Source: an uncultured Pseudomonas sp. (GTDB lineage Bacteria; Pseudomonadota; Gammaproteobacteria; Pseudomonadales; Pseudomonadaceae). Taken from it: DNA of 64,000 bases. The stretch lies in NCBI RefSeq assembly GCF_943846705.1, contig NZ_OX044366.1:2418001-2482000 (forward strand). The letters are read 5' to 3'. The notes beneath the pieces were generated by a model. It made no database searches. It saw nothing but the letters and a program-made list of their open reading frames with translations, and had not been told where the DNA came from. Positions 57,090 through 64,000 of this stretch are shown in pieces (within the stretch, counting starts at the first letter, position 1; every line of letters begins with the position of its first letter). Position numbers and translations under genes: made by a program.

Positions 57090-59792
57090 TTAAATGATGT
57101 GCCGTGACGGCTGGTTTTCGCTGGGGTTGGGCGCCGATAGCTTGCGCACGATGGTGGCCTGCAGGTTGGCGCACAGTTCGGGGTCGGAGAGCGGCTGATT
57201 GTTGGCGTCGGTGATAAAGAACACGTCTTCTACCCGCTCGCCCAATGTGGCGATCTTGGCGTTCTGCAGCGACAGGTCGAAATCCAGGAAGATGCGCCCG
57301 ATACGCGCCAGCAGGCCGGGGCGGTCCGGGGCAATCACTTCGAGTACGGTCACCGGGCGGTTGGCGTCGTTGTGGATGGTCACCTGCGGGGCAAAGGCAA
57401 AGTGCTTGAGCTGGCGCGGCACCCGGCGCTGAATGATGCTGGGGTAGTCGTCCGGGTTTTTCAGGGCGTCGATCAGGCCCTGGCGGATTTCGCTGATGCG
57501 CGCCGGGTTGTTGCCAATCGAGCCGCCTTCACTTTCCAGCACGATGTAAGTGTCGAGGGTGAACTGGCTGGTGGAGGTGAGAATCCGTGCGTCATGGATG
57601 TTCAGGTTGAGCTGGGCCATGGCCGCCACGGTCACGGCAAAGAAATCATGCTGGTCTTCGGCATAAATGAAGATTTGTGTGCCGCCTTCAAACTCACGCT
57701 GGGTGGTTTCCTTGATCAGTACCAGCGGGTTGCCGTCATTGGGGTGGCTAATGATTGCCAGCGTATGCCAGGCCACATCTTCGGCCGTATGGCGCAGGAA
57801 GTAGTCATCGCCCAATTGCGCCCAGAGTTGCTCGGCAATGTCGGCGTCGGTGTCGCCGCGCACCAGAATGTCCAGTGCGGCGCGTTGCGTCAGGCGAATT
57901 TGCTCTTCACGATCCAGTGGGTTTTCCAGGCCGCGGTTCAGCGCACGCTTGGTCTCGGTGTACAGCTGGCGCAGCAAGCTGGCGCGCCAGGAGTTCCACA
58001 GGCTCGGGTTGGTGGCGTTGATATCGGCCACGGTCAGCACGTAGAGGTAATCCAGGCGCGTCTGGTCGCCGACCAGGTGGGCGAAGTCGGAGATCACCTG
58101 CGGGTCGGAAAGGTCTTTGCGCTGCGCGGTGGTGGACATGGTCAGGTGGCTTTGCACCAGCCAGGCAATCAGCTTGGCGTCCCATTTAGGCAGTTGGTGG
58201 CGTTCGCAGAACGCCGCCGCGTCTACCGCGCCCAGCTCAGAGTGATCACCGCCGCGACCTTTGCCGATGTCGTGGTAAATCCCGGCTAGGTAGATCAGCT
58301 CCGGTTTGGGCAGCTTGTCGACCAGTTCGCTGGCCAGGGGGAATTTTTCGGCGACGCCGGGTTTGGTCAGCTTGCGCAGGTGTTTGATCACGTTGAGCGT
58401 GTGCGCGTCGACCGTGTAGATGTGGAACAGGTCGTGTTGCATCTGCCCGACAATCAGGCCGAACTCCGGCAGGTACAGGCCGAGAATGCCGTAGCGATTC
58501 ATCCGCCGCAGGTTGCGGTGGATACCTTCCTTGCACTTGAATAGCTCGATAAACAGGCTGGTGTTGCGGATGTCGTTACGGAAGTCATCGTCGATCAGGT
58601 AGCGGTGGTCGCGTAGCAGGCGGATAGTGTCGGCGCAGACCCCTTCAATCTCCGGGTTCTGTGCCATGACCACGAAGATTTCCATGATGGCGAACGGCGT
58701 GCGTTTGAATACGCCCGGATGCACGGCTTCGATGTAGCCGTTGCGCACTTGAAAGCGGCTGTTGAGGGCCTTGGTCGGGCCGATTTCCCCAGCGCGCAGG
58801 ATCTGTTCGTCAAAGTGCTGGATGATCAGGTCGCTAAGCTCGGCAATCGCCATCACCACGCGGTAGTACTTCTGCATAAAGCGCTCGATGGTGCGCTTGT
58901 TGTCCTGCTCCTTAAAGCCCAGCAGCTCGGCCACTTTGACCTGATGATCGAACAGCAGGCGGTCTTCGGCGCGGCCGGCGAGCATGTGCAGGGCGTAACG
59001 GACTTTCCAGAGAAATTCCTTGCTGGACGCCAGTAGCGCGTATTCGCTTTCCAGCAAAAAGCCCTGGCCGACCATGGCATGCAGGTTGAGCATGCCGAAA
59101 TGCCGGCGCGCCATCCAGAGAATGGTCTGGATGTCGCGCAGGCCGCCTGGCGAGCCTTTGACGTTGGGCTCCAGGTTGTATTCGGTGTTGTTGTATTTGC
59201 TGTGGCGGGCGCGTTGCTCGGCCTGTTTTGCGACAAAGAAATCGGTGCTGGCCCACATGTGTGCCGTGCTGGTGACACTTTGCATGCGCTGGCGCAAGCG
59301 TTCCGGACCGGCAATGGTGCGGCTTTCGATCAGGTTGGTGATCACTGTCAGGTCGGCGCGGGCTTCTTCGGCGCACTCGTCGACGCTGCGTACGCTTTGA
59401 CCAACTTCCAGGCCGATGTCCCAGAGCAGGGTAAGGAAGCTCTCGATGGGTTCGCGGAAGGTTTCGTGGTCGGCGTTATCCAGCAGGATCAGCAGGTCAA
59501 TGTCGGAGAACGGGTGCAGCTCGCCACGGCCGTAGCCGCCTACGGCCAGCAGGGCGATGTCGGCGTCATCGCTCCAGGGTAGGCGCAGCCATGCCTCACG
59601 CAGGATCTGATCGACAAACCAGGCGCGGTCTTCGATCAGGCGGCGTACGTCGCGGCCGCACTTGAAGCGCCCGTCGAGCACTTCGCGGGCGTGGCGGATG
59701 GCCTTCTTGAATGCCGCAATGGGGCTGGCCTTGAGGGCCAGCTCGGCCTGGAACTGGCCGCGATCGAACAGTTCGGGATCTACCTGCGGCAT
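57090..59792 (-). CDS. glnD: Bifunctional PII uridylyltransferase/uridylyl-removing enzyme GlnD
   Basis: Nitrogen-status sensor that uridylylates and deuridylylates PII proteins. Start ATG 59792 gives 900 residues, the normal size. N-terminal nucleotidyltransferase motif GGYGRGELHPFSDIDLLIL near 107-125, central HD domain (YHDIGKGRGGDHSELG) and two C-terminal ACT domains are visible. The first 23 residues of the longer frame lie outside the family. Confidence 0.96.
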   Translation of the reverse strand: MPQVDPELFDRGQFQAELALKASPIAAFKKAIRHAREVLDGRFKCGRDVRRLIEDRAWFVDQILREAWLRLPWSDDADIALLAVGGYGRGELHPFSDIDLLILLDNADHETFREPIESFLTLLWDIGLEVGQSVRSVDECAEEARADLTVITNLIESRTIAGPERLRQRMQSVTSTAHMWASTDFFVAKQAEQRARHSKYNNTEYNLEPNVKGSPGGLRDIQTILWMARRHFGMLNLHAMVGQGFLLESEYALLASSKEFLWKVRYALHMLAGRAEDRLLFDHQVKVAELLGFKEQDNKRTIERFMQKYYRVVMAIAELSDLIIQHFDEQILRAGEIGPTKALNSRFQVRNGYIEAVHPGVFKRTPFAIMEIFVVMAQNPEIEGVCADTIRLLRDHRYLIDDDFRNDIRNTSLFIELFKCKEGIHRNLRRMNRYGILGLYLPEFGLIVGQMQHDLFHIYTVDAHTLNVIKHLRKLTKPGVAEKFPLASELVDKLPKPELIYLAGIYHDIGKGRGGDHSELGAVDAAAFCERHQLPKWDAKLIAWLVQSHLTMSTTAQRKDLSDPQVISDFAHLVGDQTRLDYLYVLTVADINATNPSLWNSWRASLLRQLYTETKRALNRGLENPLDREEQIRLTQRAALDILVRGDTDADIAEQLWAQLGDDYFLRHTAEDVAWHTLAIISHPNDGNPLVLIKETTQREFEGGTQIFIYAEDQHDFFAVTVAAMAQLNLNIHDARILTSTSQFTLDTYIVLESEGGSIGNNPARISEIRQGLIDALKNPDDYPSIIQRRVPRQLKHFAFAPQVTIHNDANRPVTVLEVIAPDRPGLLARIGRIFLDFDLSLQNAKIATLGERVEDVFFITDANNQPLSDPELCANLQATIVRKLSAPNPSENQPSRHII

Positions 59793-59832
59793 TGCGGCCT
59801 TCCTTTTATCGATAAAGCAAACTCGTGAGGGT

Positions 59833-60615
59833 TCAGGCTGAAGTGCGGGCGATGGTTTCATCGCTGCGCAGGGTGAAAATCTCGTAGCCGGTAGCTGTCA
59901 CCAGAAGGGTGTGCTCCCACTGTGCGGAAAGCTTGCGGTCCTTGGTGATCGCGGTCCAGCCGTCGCCCAGGGTGCGGGTTTCCGCGCGGCCTTGGTTGAT
60001 CATCGGCTCGATGGTGAAGGTCATGCCTTCTACCAGCTCCATGCCGGTGCCGGCGCGGCCGTAGTGCAGCACTTGTGGCTCTTCGTGGAACACCGCGCCA
60101 ATGCCGTGGCCGCAGAACTCACGTACTACCGAGAAGCCATTCTTCTCAGCATGCTTCTGGATGACTTCACCGATGTCGCCCAGGCGGGTGCCCGGCTTGA
60201 CCAGCTCGATGCCTTTATACAGGCACTCTTGGGTGACCGTAGCCAAGCGCTCGGCCCACTCAGGCACTTTGCCAACCATGAACATTTTGCTGGTATCGCC
60301 GTGGTAGCCGTCCTTGATTACGGTGATATCGATGTTGATCACATCACCGTCTTTCAGTGGCTTGTCATTGGGGATGCCGTGGCAAACCACATGGTTGACC
60401 GAGGTGCAGATCGACTTGGGGAAGCCTTTATAATTGAGAGGGGCAGGGATGGCCTGCTGCACGTTGACAATATAGTCATGGCAGATGCGGTCGAGCGCTT
60501 CGGTGGTGATGCCGGGCTTGACGTGCTCGCCAATCATTTCCAACACTTCGGCAGCCAGGCGGCCGGCTACGCGCATTTTTTCGATTTCGTCGGGGGTTTT
60601 GATGGTGACGGTCAT
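59833..60615 (-). CDS. map: Type I methionine aminopeptidase
   Basis: Removes N-terminal methionine from new proteins. 260 residues with metal ligands D in DVINIDITV, D in GYHGDTSKMF, H in GHGIGAVFHEEP and E in FTIEPMIN, and a final E. Divergent from rpsB, the standard bacterial arrangement. Confidence 0.96.
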   Translation of the reverse strand: MTVTIKTPDEIEKMRVAGRLAAEVLEMIGEHVKPGITTEALDRICHDYIVNVQQAIPAPLNYKGFPKSICTSVNHVVCHGIPNDKPLKDGDVINIDITVIKDGYHGDTSKMFMVGKVPEWAERLATVTQECLYKGIELVKPGTRLGDIGEVIQKHAEKNGFSVVREFCGHGIGAVFHEEPQVLHYGRAGTGMELVEGMTFTIEPMINQGRAETRTLGDGWTAITKDRKLSAQWEHTLLVTATGYEIFTLRSDETIARTSA

Positions 60616-60719
60616 ATGCGGTTCTCGGACGCGAACAGAAAGGGCGACATATTAGCAGTTACCAGGCGCAAGCTATAAGGACGAAAAAGCGTGCCAGTCG
60701 GGTGGATGGTATATGTTGT

Positions 60720-60899
60720 TGTTCGTAGGTGGCTTGCGCCTGATTTCTATGGTATAAAACGCGCCGCTTTGCGGGCTGCGTGCCCGGAAGCTTAAACCCA
60801 CACACGTATCGACACGGTTTCCTGGGTGCTTTGCGACAAGTTCGCGAGGTTGGAGATCGGGATACGTGGAGGCCTAACCCGACTTATCAAGGAACTATC
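60720..60899 (+). promoter_or_regulatory. rpsB promoter and S2 autoregulatory leader
   Basis: A TATAAA -10 near 60752 is followed by a leader of about 140 bases with CCCACACACGTATCGACACG, a sequence shared with other gamma-proteobacterial rpsB leaders that bind S2 protein to limit rpsB-tsf. Secondary structure was not computed. Confidence 0.6.
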
Positions 60900-61640
60900 A
60901 TGTCCCAAGTCAATATGCGCGATATGCTGAAGGCCGGTGTGCACTTCGGCCACCAGACCCGTTACTGGAACCCGAAAATGGGCAAGTACATTTTCGGCGC
61001 GCGCAACAAGATCCACATCATCAACCTTGAAAAAACCCTGCCAATGTTCAACGACGCACTGTCGTTCGTTGAGAAGCTGGCTTCGGGCAAAAACAAGATT
61101 CTGTTCGTCGGCACCAAGCGTTCCGCTGGCAAGATCGTTGCTGAAGAAGCAGCACGTTGCGGCTCGCCGTACGTCGATCATCGCTGGTTGGGCGGCATGC
61201 TGACCAACTACAAAACCATCCGTGCCTCGATCAAGCGTCTGCGTGATCTGGAAGTTCAGTCCCAGGACGGTACTTTCACCAAGCTGACCAAGAAAGAAGC
61301 CCTGATGCGTACTCGTGATCTGGAAAAACTGGATCGCAGCCTGGGTGGTATCAAGGACATGGGCGGTCTGCCAGACGCTCTGTTCGTGATCGACGTTGAC
61401 CACGAGCGCATTGCTATCACTGAAGCCAACAAGCTGGGCATCCCAGTTATCGGCATCGTCGATACCAACAGCAGCCCGGAAGGCGTTGACTACATTATTC
61501 CAGGTAACGATGACGCCATTCGCGCCATCCAGCTGTACATGGGCGCCATGGCTGATGCCGTGATTCGTGCTCGCAACAACGCTAATGGCGGCACCGACGA
61601 GTTCGTCGAGCAAGCCCCGGCTGCAGTTGTTGAAGGCTAA
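60900..61640 (+). CDS. rpsB: 30S ribosomal protein S2
   Basis: 246 residues starting at ATG 60900 after AAGGAAC; MSQVNMRDMLKAGVHFGHQT is the conserved S2 N terminus. The longer frame upstream is leader RNA. Terminator follows, before tsf. Confidence 0.97.
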   Translation: MSQVNMRDMLKAGVHFGHQTRYWNPKMGKYIFGARNKIHIINLEKTLPMFNDALSFVEKLASGKNKILFVGTKRSAGKIVAEEAARCGSPYVDHRWLGGMLTNYKTIRASIKRLRDLEVQSQDGTFTKLTKKEALMRTRDLEKLDRSLGGIKDMGGLPDALFVIDVDHERIAITEANKLGIPVIGIVDTNSSPEGVDYIIPGNDDAIRAIQLYMGAMADAVIRARNNANGGTDEFVEQAPAAVVEG

Positions 61641-61670
61641 GTAGAGCGCGTCTAGCGTTTGCTTAGTTCG

Positions 61671-61697
61671 CAAAAAGGGGGCTTGGCCCCCTTTTTG
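61671..61697 (+). terminator. Terminator or attenuator between rpsB and tsf
   Basis: CAAAAAGGGGG-CTTGG-CCCCCTTTTTG, 30 bases past rpsB. Partial readthrough would set S2/EF-Ts stoichiometry. Confidence 0.8.
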
Positions 61698-61827
61698 CCA
61701 CCTTTAAAACCATCGCCGACACGCACTTGCAATTGTTTCTGGTCATTGTCGGCAATGCGTTACGAATTGAGCGCCCGTTTTGTATTGGCGGGTGGAATGG
61801 TTAACAACCTATCCAGAGGATTTTGAA

Positions 61828-62697
61828 ATGGCAGAGATTACTGCAGCGTTGGTAAAAGAACTGCGTGAGCGTACTGGCGAAGGCATGATGGACTGCAAGA
61901 AGGCCTTGACCAAGGCTGGCGGCGACATCGAAAAAGCCATCGACGACATGCGTGCTTCCGGCGCGATCAAGGCTGCCAAAAAAGCGGGCAACGTAGCTGC
62001 TGAAGGCGCTATCAGTGTCAAAGTCGCTGAAGACGGCAAGTCGGCCGTGATCCTTGAAGTCAACTCGCAAACTGACTTCCTGGCTCTGCAGGACGACTTC
62101 AAGAACTTCGTGAACAGCAGCATCGAAAAGGCATTTGCCGAGAAGCTGACTGACGCCGCGCCACTGATCGCTTCCCAGGAATCGGCGCGCGAAGCGCTGG
62201 TGGCCAAAGTTGGCGAAAACGTCAATATTCGTCGTCTGGCGCGTGTTGAAGGCGACGTGGTCAATGCTTACCTGCACGGCAACAAGATCGGCGTTGTGGT
62301 TGTCCTCAAGGGTGGCGACGCTGAATTGGCTAAAGACATTGCCATGCACGTAGCGGCCAGCAATCCTGAGTTCCTGCTGCCTACAGAAGTTTCTGCTGAA
62401 GCCATTGAGCGCGAGAAAGCCGTGTTCATTAGCCTCAACGAAGACAAGATGAAGGGCAAACCGGCTGAAATCGTCGAGAAGATGGTTGGCGGTCGTATCC
62501 AGAAGTTCCTCGCTGAAGCCAGTCTGGTTGAGCAAGCCTTCGTTAAAGATCCGGAAATCAAGGTCGGTGCTCTGGCCAAGAAAGCCGGCGCTGAAATCGT
62601 TTCCTTCACCCGCTTCCAGGTAGGTGAAGGCATCGAGAAGCCGGTCGACAACTTCGCTGAAGAAGTTGCTGCCCAGCTGGCTGCCAGCAAGCAGTAA
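61828..62697 (+). CDS. tsf: Elongation factor Ts
   Basis: 289 residues; nucleotide exchange factor for EF-Tu. N-terminal LVKELRERTGEGMMDCKKAL and the TDFLALQDDFKNF core are EF-Ts signatures. ATG 61828 follows AGAGGA. Confidence 0.97.
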   Translation: MAEITAALVKELRERTGEGMMDCKKALTKAGGDIEKAIDDMRASGAIKAAKKAGNVAAEGAISVKVAEDGKSAVILEVNSQTDFLALQDDFKNFVNSSIEKAFAEKLTDAAPLIASQESAREALVAKVGENVNIRRLARVEGDVVNAYLHGNKIGVVVVLKGGDAELAKDIAMHVAASNPEFLLPTEVSAEAIEREKAVFISLNEDKMKGKPAEIVEKMVGGRIQKFLAEASLVEQAFVKDPEIKVGALAKKAGAEIVSFTRFQVGEGIEKPVDNFAEEVAAQLAASKQ

Positions 62698-62720
62698 GAC
62701 GGTTAATCGCTGTCGCCCCG

Positions 62721-62754
62721 AAGAGGCTGCCCGCTCACGCGCGCGGCCTCTTTG
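62721..62754 (+). terminator. Weak terminator after tsf
   Basis: AAGAGGC...GCCTCTTT with a GC-rich loop, 24 bases after the tsf stop. The 189-base gap then holds only the probable pyrH promoter. Confidence 0.5.
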
Positions 62755-62886
62755 TCAAATTAAGGGCGCAGTGTTGCAATGCAGTGTTTGGGCGTTGGCA
62801 CCAATCACTGAGGGCGCTGTCGAAGCGCTCAATCAAGGTGAACCCAAGGTTCGCATAGAATTCAAACGCCGCAGGAGAGACTCGCA

Positions 62887-63633
62887 ATGGCTCAGCAGAT
62901 GAGTGGTCGTCAACCGCGCTACAAGCGCATTCTGCTCAAACTTAGCGGCGAGGCCCTGATGGGGGCGGAAGACTTCGGTATTGACCCCAAGGTGCTTGAC
63001 CGCATGGCGCTGGAAGTCGGCCAGTTGGTCGGTATCGGCGTGCAGGTTGGCCTGGTAATCGGTGGCGGCAATTTGTTTCGTGGCGCAGCTCTGAGCGCCG
63101 CTGGCATGGACCGAGTAACCGGCGACCATATGGGCATGCTCGCCACGGTGATGAACGCCCTGGCCATGCGCGATGCGCTGGAGCGCTCGAATATCCCGGC
63201 CATCGTGATGTCGGCGATTTCCATGGTCGGCGTGACTGACCATTACGATCGGCGCAAAGCATTGCGTCATCTGAAAACCGGTGAGGTGGTGATCTTCGCT
63301 GCTGGCACTGGTAATCCGTTTTTCACCACTGACTCGGCTGCTTGCCTGCGAGCCATCGAAATCGATGCCGACGTGGTGCTCAAGGCGACCAAGGTGGATG
63401 GTGTGTACACTGCCGATCCATTCAAAGACCCGCATGCCGAGAAGTTCGATCGCCTGACCTATGATGAGGTGCTCGATCGCAAGCTGGGTGTAATGGATCT
63501 GACCGCTATTTGTCTGTGCCGCGACCATGCTATGCCGCTGCGCGTTTTCAATATGAACAAGCCCGGCGCCCTGCTCAACGTAGTAGTAGGTGGTGCTGAA
63601 GGCACTCTGATTGAGGAAGATAAACATGATTAA
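62887..63633 (+). CDS. pyrH: UMP kinase
   Basis: 248 residues; phosphorylates UMP to UDP with UTP/GTP regulation. KRILLKLSGEALMG and GGGNLFRGAALSAAGMDRVT are the family motifs. GCAGGAGAG precedes the ATG. The stop overlaps frr by eight bases. Confidence 0.97.
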   Translation: MAQQMSGRQPRYKRILLKLSGEALMGAEDFGIDPKVLDRMALEVGQLVGIGVQVGLVIGGGNLFRGAALSAAGMDRVTGDHMGMLATVMNALAMRDALERSNIPAIVMSAISMVGVTDHYDRRKALRHLKTGEVVIFAAGTGNPFFTTDSAACLRAIEIDADVVLKATKVDGVYTADPFKDPHAEKFDRLTYDEVLDRKLGVMDLTAICLCRDHAMPLRVFNMNKPGALLNVVVGGAEGTLIEEDKHD

Positions 63634-64000
63634 TGAGATCAAGAAAGACGCTCAGGTGCGTATGCAAAAGAGCCTGGAGTCGCTGCTGCATGCCTTTAGC
63701 CGTATTCGTACCGGCCAGGCGCACCCGAGCATCCTTGGCGGCGTGATGGTGCCTTACTACGGCGCTGACACCCCGCTGAATCAGGTTGCCAACGTGACGG
63801 TTAAAGACTCGCGCACCCTGCAGGTTGTGGCCTTCGAGCGCAACATGCTGGCCGCAGTGGATAAGGCGATCCAAAGCTCCGGTCTGGGCTTCAATCCGAC
63901 CAACCTGGGCGAATTGCTGCTGATTTCCATGCCGGCGCTGACCGAAGAAACCCGCAAGGGCTTCACCAAGCAGGCCCGCGATGCGGCCGAAGATGGCCGT
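63626..64000 (+). CDS. frr: Ribosome recycling factor (cut by window end)
   Basis: First 125 codons; MINEIKKDAQVRMQKSLESL and RIRTGQAHPSIL are RRF signatures. Starts eight bases before the pyrH stop (ATGATTAATG), with GAGGAAG upstream, so the two are coupled. The rest lies beyond the window. Confidence 0.96.
   Translation, partial: MINEIKKDAQVRMQKSLESLLHAFSRIRTGQAHPSILGGVMVPYYGADTPLNQVANVTVKDSRTLQVVAFERNMLAAVDKAIQSSGLGFNPTNLGELLLISMPALTEETRKGFTKQARDAAEDGR

Overview
The window is a stretch of Pseudomonas chromosome interrupted by one complete temperate siphophage prophage. The host genes (fadD, rlmA-dapE-ndvB, tcdA, csdE-csdA, dapD, dapC, glnD, map, rpsB-tsf-pyrH-frr) are typical Pseudomonas genes in typical Pseudomonas order, and base composition is GC-rich throughout. 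I saw no rRNA, tRNA, CRISPR array or insertion sequence.

Left chromosome (1-13064): fadD; a barstar gene next to a membrane-anchored cold-shock/barnase-like RNase fusion; rlmA, dapE and ndvB; tcdA; a periplasmic binding protein; the csdA-csdE sulfur pair; two nested palindromic repeats; dapD; and an ArsC/Spx-family gene. Right chromosome (53669-64000): dapC, a chemoreceptor, glnD, map, rpsB, tsf, pyrH and the start of frr.

Prophage (about 13033-53654, 40.6 kb): it sits inside the 5' end of the arsC-family gene, flanked by a 14-bp direct repeat. The phage supplies a new start for that gene. The original 13-codon start is stranded at the right end, where it still overlaps the dapC stop codon as ATGA. 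The phage has also separated dapC from arsC-dapD, formerly one transcription unit. Read left to right the prophage holds: integrase and excisionase; a leftward early operon of about 20 small genes, including an Rmf-like protein, a LytTR regulator and a likely Acb2 anti-CBASS cyclic-nucleotide sponge; a lysogen-expressed cargo block (repressor plus two membrane proteins, then a separately promoted pair that includes a YafO-like toxin); cro, cII, a Rha/KilA-C protein, lambda O- and P-like replication genes with iterons inside O; a second tyrosine recombinase; antiterminator Q with its late promoter; holin; HNH nuclease and terminase; an HK97-type head; a lambda-like tail with a -1 frameshift; a BroN antirepressor behind a C4-like antisense leader; a HIRAN/DUF4124 insertion; tail-tip and fibre genes; and endolysin with nested Rz/Rz1 spanins.

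Control appears layered. Repressor operators with a shared sequence sit at both the cI/cro region and the left promoter. The left leader carries a boxA-like site and a pair of covarying hairpins. The late operon is broken up by at least five intrinsic terminators, four of them fused directly to the next gene's Shine-Dalgarno, which fits Q-dependent antitermination. The most novel-looking parts are the lysogen-expressed cargo at 21.2-24.0 kb, the low-coding segment at 19.3-20.2 kb, the covarying hairpins, and the exchange of the arsC 5' end.
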